From Phoronis australis (lineage: Eukaryota > Phoronida > Phoronidae): 64,000 bases of DNA. Below, in pieces: positions 1 to 11,027 of the stretch; positions within the stretch are counted from its first letter, which is position 1; each line of letters begins with the position of its first letter. A program made the position numbers and the translations under genes. The stretch is taken from NCBI GenBank assembly GCA_002633005.1, contig NMRA01000289.1, positions 158,792 through 222,791 on the forward strand, given 5' to 3'. Below the pieces are notes generated by a model. The model made no database searches, had not been told where the DNA came from, and saw nothing but the letters and a program-made list of their open reading frames with translations.

Positions 1-1242
1 ACACATTGTTAAATCACTTTTAGCCTGTTTCACATATTTTAATTCAGATATTAAATAAGACTTGGGTACAAAGGTTATTAGTTTCTACACATAAACATGA
101 AGATGAAATGTCAAGTGTGTTCTGCCTTACAAAAGTAGTTTTGTCTTGTCTTTTCTGTTACAGTTTGCTAATATTTCTATTCTGTTACAGGCAAAAAAAC
201 AACTGAAACCAACCGCCTGACCATCTATTTCACCGTTGGACGAAGTGAAAAGTAATCCTTCAGCAATAACCTGAAAGAATTGAACGTAATTCAGAAATTC
301 AGGAACTGATATGCCTGATTACGGACTCCCTCGCAATGTTGTTTCTTTCTGTGCTTTTTCAGTTTTCCATTTGTTTTTAAATACACTGATAATTGTTTAT
401 TCTCGAATCTTGTGCATAGCAGATTCTTATCCAGCTAGCTACAATTGAAAACATGCAATAAGACAAACGATGCAGTCACTGAATGTCATTTCCCCATAAT
501 CTGTACCAAATTGAAAGGTTTTTACCAATAGTATAAAGCCTTTCTTCTGAAAGGAAAATTTAATGTCACTCAGCTTTTGGCTTTCATTTCACTGGGTTCT
601 AGTTTTAATGGCCTATAGAAGCGCTTGTAAAAAAGATCCAGTTTCAACACGTGGATTTCTTTCATGTAACCTCATTCAGCCTCAATAACATCCACAATTA
701 GACCCTTGAAGGTAAACACAGCAGCATATCACTTGAATCGTTTTTTGTACCAAATATTACAACCCCCCATGCCAATCCGCCCTCGGGACCTGAATAAGTA
801 ATTTAACAAAATGACTTTAAAAATAGCTGTTCCTTTTCAAAGCCTTTGTTCGTTGTCTCCAATATTGAAAGTAGGCTTTGATAATAGATCTGCACTGGAT
901 GGGAAGATCTTGTTGGTTAGCTGCAGTCAAATGCTAAAAACCAATTTTGTCCATTCAGGGACGGTGAAGAAGCGATGCATATCTCCTCTGCACGCTACAA
1001 GCCTTCAAACCTAAAAACCAAAGGTTACGTGAAAACTGACATGATAGATTTCCATTTCAACGTGTAATAGATTTCCACAAGATATATGATACTAGGGAGT
1101 AAACAAATAGTCTAATGCAATGGATATTTATCACTCACGTACCCTTTGCCATTGGGATTGGATTGTAATCTTAACTCAAAGTTGACCTGTATCGAGTTGA
1201 CAGCATAAATATCCAGCATTGATTGATGTAACTGTCACTGAT
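1..1242. other. No gene recognised
   Basis: AT-rich sequence with only short open frames that lack family motifs or convincing splice sites. Nothing here is supported as a gene or a named repeat. Confidence 0.5.
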
Positions 1243-1379
1243 AAACTTTTAGAAATCATTTCAAACAATAGCAATGCTTTGATGTACGAAAAGATCCCGA
1301 TTACTACGTCNAAACTTTTAGAAATCATTCCAAACAATAATAATGCTTTGATGTACGAAAAGATCCCGATTGCTACGTC
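1243..1379. repeat. Two-copy 68-bp tandem duplication split by a single N
   Basis: Two near-identical 68-bp units lie at 1243-1310 and 1312-1379, differing at only a few bases. The unknown base at 1311 sits exactly at the junction, so the duplication may be real or may come from joining overlapping contig ends. The unit is open in one frame on each strand but shows no recognisable protein. Confidence 0.8.
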
Positions 1380-1564
1380 AAGTATCGTTTCACATATCAC
1401 AACATACAAAGATTAACCAGACTCTGGCTGGCGACTGACTGCCGCGAAGTCGACATCGGCGAGTGCCTCAGTTAACAGGCATCGGTAGAATGATCATGGA
1501 ATAATCGTTAAAATAATCACAAACCTTACCTTTGTATGAGGTCGTGCTTACTTCCTCTCATAGA

Positions 1565-3207
1565 AGCACCCTTAGTACACAATCTCAGATTCAGTTGGCA
1601 CGGCTGCAAGCCATTTCACCATGTATTTAAAGGGCTCGCGAAATCGAGGCTTTTAATCTATCACCACTAGTACACGCACGCCCTCTAGTTATTGTAGATT
1701 TTCCGAATAGCCCCATTTGTATCGTGTATTCATAATCGCTGAGCTTGCCTATGCCAGTGAAAACATCCTTAGCTTCGTTTATAACCTGCTTAGTGGTTTT
1801 GACTCTTATAGTGTTTTTCACTTTCACTTGTGCTTCGGTGTCATGAATTTCGCTAACATCGTAGTCACCCTGGCAATCGTTGCATTTGCGGGGCTGGTGG
1901 CACATCAGCTTCACTATTTGCATTCCTTTGCAAAATTTGAGGCAGAACAGATTACTGCCAAAGTCGGACACAAAAAATTCAACATGTCGACCAATGACAT
2001 TGTTATGATAGACTTTGTCTATACGGACCTTCCCGTGGTTGGTGAATCTTTTTGCCGCCATATCCCGTGAGTTTCATGGATGACCTCTGAAGCATCTGTT
2101 TAGCTTTGTCGCCGAATATTCTCTTACACGTTGCGATGTTGAGCAGGTTAACTTGAGCGCCCGTGTCGACTTTGCCTTTCAATTTTATCTGGCCGCCTGG
2201 TACATCCAAACGTACAACGGCAAACTGCTTGTCCGGACCAATTTCATCGTTGAAAAGGACTTCTCCTTGCGGGCTTGACCTGTCCGTGCCTACCTCGGAA
2301 ACCTCATAATCTGAGTATGTGAACTCATCCTCAGAAGAAGACGCTACAACAGTCTCGTGAAGCTTTTTCTTACTTCTTTTCTGGGACCTTTTTGTTTCAC
2401 TCGTGGTGGACTTGCACAGTTGCGAGAAGTGTCCTTTACGTTTGCAGTTTCTGCACTCTGCATTATAAGCGGGGCATCTACGAGGGGGGTGTGCTCTTCC
2501 ACATCTCTGACATGTTTTCTGTTTGTCAGTTTTTAGTTTTTGCATCTCATCTGCAAGTCGGTCGTCATTCTGGGCGTCATCTAAGAGGTGTTCCTTCTTT
2601 AGTTTTTCAACTTCCTTCAGGTGGCGCGCGGCAGCTTCTTCGCTTCTTGCCGTATTCAGTATGTCGCCTGTTGTGGCAGTCTTGGGTAAGGCATACACCT
2701 TTTTGAGCGTTTTTGTGTCGTTCAGGCCATATTTCAACGCTTCAGCTTCGATGATTTTTTCGACATTACTTTCATACTCGCATTCGTGTAAGATATCACG
2801 AATTCGATCGTAGAACATGTCTACAGACTCATCGTTCTTTTGTTTAATAAATTTTATTTTCATCCTGGATGCATTCCAGGAACCCTCATGGCCATCTTTT
2901 TTGCACAGATGCCATCAAAGAATGTCCACAACGAGTCAAGTTTTTCTGATTCACCGGACGGAAACGGGTGGTTTGCGTGTTTGACGCATGCGTCGGGTCC
3001 CATTTACACGAGGACTTTGTCCACTTGATGCTTTTCCGCCAGTCCTTCATAGCAGTTCAATATCGTATTAGTAAGGGTTTTGAATCGTACATAATCATGG
3101 TATAGTTTCTTGCTGGTGAAATCTAATTGTTTTGGCATCTCCACACCGTGTAGGCGTGCCTTAGCAGAGGCCTCAATTTCATCCCTTGTAGCCATGTTAA
3201 ATGTCAC
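1565..3207 (-). pseudogene. Decayed Ty3/Gypsy gag-protease fragment
   Basis: Read on the minus strand from 3207 downward, this is a retrotransposon gag followed by an aspartic protease. The gag start is at about 3195-3207. The gag frame is broken between 3003 and 2864, then runs open from 2863 to 2003. That stretch has two CCHC-like zinc-knuckle cysteine clusters (CQRCG and CRNCKRKGHFSQLC) followed by the protease motif VDTGAQVN. The protease and its linker continue in another frame from 2061 to 1627, including DVFTGIGKL, typical of the stretch before Gypsy reverse transcriptase. Reverse transcriptase, RNase H and integrase are absent, so the element is truncated at its 3' side near 1.6 kb. 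At least two frame breaks make it non-functional. Sure of Gypsy class, less of clade. Confidence 0.85.
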
Positions 3208-3400
3208 TGTGTTTCGAATTATACAACAGTTCGCGTGCTAATATTCCCGTGCAGATGTATTACTATCGCGCGTGACTCATACCAGCAAGAGTGGAAAATG
3301 GTTTTTAGCGTGATTTTCAACGTCCAGTTTTACGAATAAAAACCCGGCTCTAATGACAGTCTGATAGTTTATTGTTTTATCAAAAATTTAATACTTGTCG

Positions 3401-3420
3401 CTCCGACGTCGAGGTCACCA
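3401..3420 (-). other. Primer-binding site of the Gypsy element
   Basis: On the minus strand this reads TGGTGACCTCGACGTCGGAG, starting with TGG directly after the LTR end, as expected for a tRNA-primed retroelement. I did not identify which tRNA it matches. Confidence 0.55.
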
Positions 3421-3597
3421 TGTATAGTGTTCTGTTATACCAATAAAGACATATATCCAGTATATTAATACGTTTATTATGGAGAGCACAAATACACTAC
3501 TTATCAGATCGAGCTGTAGCCATTAGAGAAAGTAGATCAAGTTCAATGTGGCTTCCAAATAACAACATTACTTAACTAACACATGACAACTGTAACA
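3421..3597 (-). repeat. Short 5' LTR of the minus-strand Gypsy element
   Basis: On the minus strand the 177-bp segment starts TGTTACAGTTG and ends CACTATACA, giving TGT...ACA termini. It carries an AATAAA signal (reverse complement near 3470) and is followed at once by the primer-binding site and gag. No second LTR copy was found at the truncated end near 1.6 kb. Its outer edge coincides with the start of BEL/Pao coding sequence. Confidence 0.6.
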
Positions 3598-6027
3598 CGC
3601 ACGTTTACACAAAACGAAATGTTGTCAGTTCGACAGCTAAGTTGTTTGATCCTCTAGGGCTTGTAAACCCAGTGGCTGTTCGTGCCAAACTATTCATTCA
3701 AAAACTGTGGGCTGACAAGTGTGAGTGGGATGAACCCCTGTCCAGTACATTGCATAACGAGTGGTCTGACATTGCTGGAGATCTTCAGAAGTGTTCTCAG
3801 ATATCTCTTCCCAGGGAATATTTTCCTAGTACTGATTGTGTTACTAATGTCAATGTGCATGTCTTCTGTGATGCTTGTGTCAAAGCATATGGTGCTGTAG
3901 TCTATCTACAATGTTTTGATCAGGCAACATTAATTCAGTATGTCAAAGTGTAGAGCATCACCCCTCAAGTGTAAGCGTTCATTACCACAGTTGGAGCTAC
4001 TAGCAGCTTTAATTGGCTCACGCCTACTTCAGTATACTATGTCCTCATTAGCAGATGTCATCTCAGTGGACAGTGTATTTCTTTGGTAAAACAGCCAGAT
4101 TACATTACACTGGCTACAGTCTAAGAAAAAACTGCCTGTATTTGTTCAAAACCGTGTAACTGAAATTCATGCCCTGACAACTCGTGCCAAATGGATGTAC
4201 TGTCCAACGGATAGTAACCCTGCCGATCTTTTAACCAGGGGCATTGTTTTTGAAACTTGGAACGGCTCCGACTGGCTTCCCAAGCAACAATGGCCACCCC
4301 AATCACTACATTTGGACACTAGCCCAGATGTTCTGGTCCTACCAGTAATAAATGACCCGCGTAGCAAGGCAACACCCCTCAGCCAAAATTCAACCTGGTG
4401 TCAGCCAAATCATGGACATCAACAGGTTCTCTACCCTTCGTCGATTGCGTCGTGTCACCGCATGGGTAAACAGGTTTGTCGGCCGGTGCAAAGACCCAAC
4501 CTCAGCCGTTTCCGAGACTCTAACCGCGCAAGAGCTCAATTCTGCGAAACGCTTGTGGATTTCGGCTCCACAACATGAAATCTACCACATAAACATCAAA
4601 GACGTCATACAGGCCAAAAACAAAACTACACCTGTCAAACAATTGAAGTTGTTTCTTCAAGATGGCCTATTACTCAGTTCAGGAAGAATACACAACGCCA
4701 ACCTACCCGACCACACCAAGTTTCCCATCCTGTTGCCATCCGCCCACAAGTTCACAGAATTAGTCATCAAAGATGCACACGTCAGAACCCTCCACAGTGG
4801 TGTCAACATGACCAGCACATACTTACGTCAGCACTACTGGATTCCAAGAATACGCCAACGCGTAAAGGCTGTCATCCGGCTGTGTGTACCATGTCGCAGA
4901 GTGACTGGTCAACAGTATCATCAACCAGCCGCGCCCCACTCCCAGCTGACAGCGTGCGAGATGCACAACCCTTTGAGATAACAGGTGTCGATTACACTGG
5001 CCATCTGTTCGACAAGAACCCTTCTGACAGCAACAACACAGCCTATGTATGTTTGTTTACGTGTGCAATTACTCGAGCGATACATCTGGAGTTGGTCTCT
5101 GACTTAACTGTCACATCATTTATTCAAGCCTTTCGTCGCTTTGCCAGCCGTCTCTCCTTACCACGAGTTATGATTTCTGACAATGCCACAAATTTTGTTG
5201 GTGCTCCAGCAGACGTCAATGAATTGATCAAATCTTCTCAGATTCAAGATTTCCTCGCAGATCAACACGTTACATGGAAATTCAATCCACGCCGCGCTCC
5301 ATGGTTCGGTGGTTTTTGGGAACGTCTCGTTGGAATTACCAAGACCTGCTTAAAAAAAGGTCCTCCGTCGTTCACAGGTGCCATTTGATGAACTTCGTAC
5401 GATTCTCACTGAATGTGAATGTATCCTAAATGACCGCCGCCTCACATTTGTATCCGGCTCTGACGATGAACCTGAACCGCCAGCTCACATATTATACGGA
5501 CGTAGACTCTCAGGCTTTCCCAGCCTTCTGCAACATTCAAAATGACGAACTCATTGACCCCAATTTCGACGCGACTACTGTACAATTGCAGTATACAAGG
5601 CGATCTGCTCTAATCAGTCATTTCTTTCGCCGTTGGCAACACGAATATTTAACTGCACTTCGTGAAAGACAACAACTCGTAACCCAACGTAACCATACAT
5701 GTACTTTACCCATCAACATCGGCAACGTTGTTTTGGTTCACGACGACAAGCCATGTGTCTTATGGAAAATGACTACAGTGGAGCGACTCAATTACGGGCA
5801 TGATGGATTCATTCGCTCTGCTGACATTCGTTCTCAGTCTGGCAGAACCAATCGTCCTGTGACTAGGCTCTACCCGCTCGAAACAAGTGTAGACTCCGTT
5901 TCGAATCCGCCACCTACCAACACTACAAATACCCCATCTAATTCGGCCTTACCATCGCATCCTCCAGGACCACAAAGACGGGCAGCTCTCCAAGTTCGTC
6001 ACAGTATCCGACGTTGGACCTCTGATT
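3598..6027 (+). pseudogene. Decayed BEL/Pao retrotransposon pol (RT end, RNase H, integrase)
   Basis: The plus strand encodes the 3' part of a BEL/Pao polyprotein. At 3612-3950 the palm end reads TKRNV...AKLFDPLGL, the hallmark join of Pao reverse transcriptase to its RNase H region. The RNase H part follows to about 4260, including PTDSNPADLLTRG. The integrase zinc-binding region lies at about 4700-4910 (H..H and CVPC), and the integrase core at about 4970-5350 (GVDYTGHL, SDNATNF, WGGFWE-like WFGGFWERLVG). A C-terminal domain at about 5590-5880 matches the usual BEL tail. The reading is broken by stops near 3951 and 4087 and by frameshifts near 4950 and 5385. The 5' half (gag, protease, most of RT) is missing, so it cannot move itself. 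Confidence 0.88.
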
Positions 6028-6184
6028 GATTCGACCACATTATTTAGTTTTTCATACGTGCTCCTTTTTCACATGTTTATAGTACCAATTTCTTAGTCTA
6101 TCATATTTCTCGTTTTAATTTTATCATTGTTCATTGTACATATATTTGAGTACTAGTTTTTTTTTAATTCCTCAACTGCATTGC

Positions 6185-6196
6185 GTGGGGGGAGGA
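6185..6196 (+). other. Polypurine tract of the BEL/Pao element
   Basis: The purine run GTGGGGGGAGGA ends immediately before the TGTC start of the LTR, the expected plus-strand priming site. Confidence 0.6.
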
Positions 6197-6750
6197 TGTC
6201 GCAGAATGTGTTATTGTGTTTTTGGTTCATTTAGTTTAGTCAGTCTATTACATCACTTTCAGTTGTTGTTTACCACCACTTTCTTCGCATGCAGAACATG
6301 AGTAATACTTCCTATTCTCAGAACTGTTTATTTATCAGTATATTGCATCTTTATTTGTTCATTTATTTCATTGGTTAATTCGTCTTTCTCAGATCTCTAT
6401 ACATATCACTTTCACTATATTTTGAGTATCAGTAGCTTCAGTAGTATGAGTTGATTAGTAGTTTGTTCTCCACATTGAGAGTTGTTCTCATCATTAGTTG
6501 ACAGTCTTCAATATACTAGTCAAGATTCATCTCATGTGTTTCTTGCCTATACGAACCACCTCGTACACAGTCAAACCGCATTTTCCCGTGTACTCCCCCA
6601 AAAGCAAATAGCTATTAAACATTACTGCAGAAGGGAAATATTTGCTTTCTTTTCACTTGCATCAAGGCTAAAAATCATTCACAGTCCGCCATTTTCTTTC
6701 ATTGTTGTCAAGCTAACCAATGACTGCCTAGGTTACATCAGCCAGTGACA
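6197..6750 (+). repeat. 3' LTR of the BEL/Pao element
   Basis: A 554-bp segment begins TGTCGCAG right after the polypurine tract and ends CAGTGACA, so the ends form a TGTC...GACA inverted pair. It contains an ATTAAA-like polyadenylation signal near 6615. The 5' LTR is not in the window, so the right edge rests on the terminal motif only. Confidence 0.5.
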
Positions 6751-7320
6751 AAACGCGTGCTACGGAAAGGTACCGCGTGTTCTCTAGACACGCATATGAG
6801 GAGTCCAGTGAGGATTTCGCTCGAGAATACCATGAAATGGCAGAAGAAGGCTCCTACTATATACTAATGGTGTGATCACGAGCACGAATCCATTTGAATC
6901 TCAATTGTTAAAATTTCAAATGTGGTGAATTAATGACTCAAATCTTAATTTCACAGTCATTAGTAGAATCAATAAAAGCCGTCTGAGCATGCGTGCTCAT
7001 GATTTTCCTTTCATGAATTATAAGAACAGGCATTCACGTGGGCTGTCCTGTTGAGAAACACTGCGCAGGAGTAAAGAACTGATAACGATCTAAGACTAAT
7101 GAGATAAGAGCTGTATTGTGATTGACGAGAAAAAGACGCTGTTATTGAAAACGCCTTTGCGGATAGCCAGAGGAGAATACTGGCAATCCTGGTTTTGCAA
7201 ACCATAGTTTAAAACGTGTTTAAAAGATATCATTTCTGGTTCGCTTCAGTGAAAATCTTCGAATCTCAATAGCCACGTTATTCAAACATACTTGATGTCA
7301 AATGAAAGGAAACTTCATCT
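6751..7320. other. No gene recognised
   Basis: Unique-looking intergenic sequence between the BEL LTR and the tandem repeats; no conserved motif seen. Confidence 0.4.
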
Positions 7321-7365
7321 CAGTTGTTATGAACAAAAATGGAAAAATATAGCAACAGAAGACAA

Positions 7366-9560
7366 CTAGAAAGATTATTGTCATGTAGACTTATACCTGT
7401 TCAGGAGAAGTAGCATTTTGAAAATTATATGACCTTTGCACCAAACGACCTCTTCCGGTGCAATATGGAATAGGATTATATAACCAATCAAAATTTATAT
7501 ACGGTCAAAAGTCATATCCTGAATTTAAAGACCGTACCTGCGCCCAATTTGGAGTTATTTAGCATCAAATTTGGTCGGAAGAAGAATAAGAAGAAGAATA
7601 AGAATAAGAATAAGAACTAGAAAGATTATTGTCACGGCGTGACAATAACGGACTCGCGTGCGTATTACTGGAATTATTATGGAAAATTACTGACCGCAAC
7701 CCGTTTACCGATATGAAAAGGAATTCTTTAAAATTGTTGGAGAAATTACATCTTAATTTTTTGATGACCTTTCCACTAATTGACCTCTTCCGGTGCATTA
7801 TGAGCCCCGATGAGGGAGTAATTGTTAACTCGATTAAAAGTGTGGTTAATGCTAATAATCACAGATGTTTTACTTTAAGCACTTCAGAATACAAGATGAA
7901 TGAAGTGGTCAAACTTTCAGAAGAAAAATGCACCTAATGNTCGCACTAAGTAAACACATACGTAATTCTGAAGTCTCTAGCTCAAAATTTCAGTTTGCAC
8001 TCAATGACCTTTGACCTATTTTTTCTGATTGGTTAGGCCTATTGCAAAGTAAAGTAGGGTATTCAATTGGCATGTTGACTTACACCAGTGTGCTGAAATT
8101 GAAAAGAAATCCTTGAAAAACGTAAGAGATATAACATTTTGAACATTACATGACCTTTGCACTAATTGACCTTACCCGGTGCATTTTAGCATCTTTAGGT
8201 TAATTATTGCAAATCCCATGGAAAATGTGGTTAACGCTGAGAATCACAGTTGTCTAACGGTTGACACATCAGAATACTCGCTGATTGAAAAGGTCAAATA
8301 TTCAGAAGAAAAATGCACCTAATGACCTCATGTTTGCACTAAATGACCTGAAAATTTAGATTCCGAATTGATTTACCTGTGGCAATCAGACCTGTTAATT
8401 TGAAGTGTCTAGCTCAAAATTTTAGTTTGCACCTAATGACCTTTGACCTATTTCACCTGATTGGATGACCCGATTACTTAGAAAAGTAATTTTTAACTTG
8501 CCATGTTGACTTATAGCTGTGCACTGAATTTGAAAAACATAGCTTTAAAACTGAAGGAGTAGCATTTGGAAAATTATATGACCTTTGCACCAAACGACCT
8601 TTTCCGGTGCAATATGGAATATGATTATATAACCAATCAAAATTTATATACTGTCAAAAGTCATATCCTGAATTTAAAGACCGTACCTGCACCCAATTTG
8701 GAGTTATTAAGCCTCAAAGTTGGTCGGAAGAAGAATAAGAAGAATAAGAACTAGAAAGATTATTGTCACGGCGTGACAATAATCGACTCTGCGCGTGCGT
8801 TTTAAAGGAATGGTTATGGTAAGTTACTGACAGCAACCAGTTTACCAATACGAAAAGGAATTCTTTAAAGTTGGAGGAGAAATTACATGTTAATATTTTG
8901 ATGACATTTCCACAAACTGACCTCTTCCGGTGCATTATGAACCCCGATGAGGGAATAATTGTAAAACCAATTTAAAAGGAAGTTAATGCTAAGAATCACA
9001 GATGTTTTACTTTAAGCACTCAAGAATACAACATGAATGAATTGGTCAAATTTTCAGTAGAAAAATGCACCTCACGACCCCATGGCTGCACCAAATGCCC
9101 CAAAAATTTAGAATTCAAAGTCAATCAAATTTAGTAAACAGATTTGTAATTTTGAAGTCTCTAGCTCAAAATTTTATTTTTGCACTCAATGGCCTTTGAC
9201 CTATTTTTTCTGATTGGTTAGTCCTATGCGTAGTTGTTCAATTGGCAAGTTGACTTACACCAGTGTGCAGAAATTGAAAAGAATTTCTTGAAAAACGTAA
9301 GAGATATAACATTTTGAACGTTACATGACCTTTGCACTAATTGACCTGAAACTTTGGATTCCGATTTGATTTACCTGTGGCAATCAGACCTGTCAATTTG
9401 AATTGTCTAGCTCAAAATTTTAGTTTGCACCTAATGACCTTTGACGTATTTCACCTGATTGGATGACCCGATTACTTAGAAAAGTAATTTCTTAAATTGT
9501 CATGTTGACTTGTACCTGTGCACCAAATTTGAAAAAGATAGCTTTAAAACTGAAGGAGGA
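7366..9560. repeat. Head-to-tail ~1.15-kb repeat units rich in TGACCT motifs
   Basis: Two long units follow each other, about 7405-8553 and 8554-9560, after a truncated leader at 7366-7405. Each unit carries, in order: TGACCTTTGCACC; a GAAGAATAAG microsatellite (7576-7617, 8726-8756); a palindrome with arms ATTGTCACG/CGTGACAAT; the block ending CTCTTCCGGTGCATTATG; and several TGACCT-type motifs. A third partial unit is at 58262-58851. TGACCTTTGACCT occurs intact at 8005-8017 and 8437-8449 and with one change at 9190-9202 and 9435-9447. No protein-coding potential is convincing. The second unit is cut at about 9560 by an LTR-like element. Confidence 0.75.
8758..8782. other. Perfect 25-bp palindrome inside repeat unit 2
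   Basis: Arms ATTATTGTCACG and CGTGACAATAAT flank a single G. The equivalent site in unit 1 (7625-7647) keeps 11-bp arms; the 58-kb copy is degraded. It could form a hairpin or bind a dimeric factor. Confidence 0.7.
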
Positions 9561-9561
9561 G

Positions 9562-10742
9562 TGTAATATAATGAGGCTATGCCCTCCATGTGCAATAAAT
9601 TTCACGGGATATGCTATCTCTGAGGTAGTTAAATCCAGGGATAGTGCTCTGATGTTGAAAACCCAGGAATAGAGGCAGTTATGCAATAATACAGGAATAT
9701 TGGCAGCTATGCAAGAATTTTGAGTTATAGCGAGATGGACATATATGTATCAGTTATGCTAGCTGGGGTAGTTAAATCCAGGAATAGTACTTTGATGTTG
9801 AAAACCCAGGAATAGAGGCAGTTATGCAATAATACAGGAATAGTGGCAGTTATGCAAGAATTTTGAGTTATAGCGAGATGGACATATATGTACATGCAGA
9901 GTGAGTCCATCGCGTGGTCAGTTAGTTCGTTATATTCAGCTCGTCATAGAGAGAGGGCCATATATGTACATACAGAGAGGGTTCATCCGTGATGCCACTT
10001 AGTTTAGTATAAAAAGCACTGGCTCTCGAGACCACGGCAGACTAGATCCACCTTAGATCAAAACTTCAGACTACGGGGCACGCCTCCAGAGCTGGAAGAC
10101 AACTTCAAACTTCTAAGACGAAGCCGGAGCCAGACGAACAACTTCTGTGACCAAAGAGTCAAGGGGAAAAGAACAACTGAGGTATAGACATTTATCACGG
10201 GCGTTGGTCTCAGCCTGTTAGTCAATTTGAACCGGCTAGTGATTGTTCTGGAGGGGTTTGTTCTGTTGTGACTTGTTTTGTGTTAACGTGTGCGGTAGCT
10301 ACGGGAACCAGTGGCTCTGTTGATTAGTAGTTTTCTAGTAGGGATATCTTGTCTCAATCAGTTAGTCGTCAGTCTCACAACTTATTGTAATCTTTAATTT
10401 GTAAATCACAACGCTGCAAATTAATAGACGTATTCTATTGTTAAAGTATTCGTGTTTTGTTTTACTTATTACCACGTGCGCGCCATTTATCGGCCACAAC
10501 ACGCATTGATATATCACACGGCCCAGCAGGCTGGTGCCGTACTGAGGGCCGGGGGCAAATGCACTATGTTATGATATGATAAACTGTTGTGCAGAAAAAT
10601 AGGCCAAATATCTACGAAATCTTAGACAGTGGCGGATCTACNAATTAATAGACGTATTCTATTGTTAAAGTATTCGTGTGTTGTTTTACTTATTACCACG
10701 TGCGCGCCATTTATCGGCAACAACACGCATTGATATACCACA
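9562..10742 (+). mobile_element. LTR-like element, apparently collapsed
   Basis: A TGTAATAT start at 9562 interrupts the tandem repeat unit. Two direct copies of a ~140-bp segment lie at about 9608-9744 and 9753-9892, a U3-like arrangement. A TATAAAAAG box follows at about 10006. The ~100 bp at 10418-10518, ending in CACA, recurs at 10643-10742 just after the single N at 10642. The simplest reading is an LTR plus the end of a second LTR, with the interior lost or collapsed in assembly. No coding sequence remains and no primer site or target duplication is certain. Confidence 0.4.
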
Positions 10743-11027
10743 AAGGAACAGAAACGTTCAAACGTGTACACGCATGCATGTCAATCCACCAATCCACAAT
10801 CGAAGAGGACACTGGATGAACAACATATTTGCATATTTGACGATCAGTTTCAATTCAAAATTTGAAAATGCCTACAGTTCTACCATGTTATAATTGCAAT
10901 TAAACCAAAATAGACGAATATCAAATCTCAATTTTCTGCTGTTTCTTGGCCGAGTTTAAGGCGTTCACACCGCACTACTTTTTGGGAGCTCTCTCACTGA
11001 TCTATACAAAACGTGTAGCTTACTTAA

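Noticed and set aside
1717-2070. 117-residue plus-strand ORF
   Set aside because: Antisense shadow of the Gypsy protease region.
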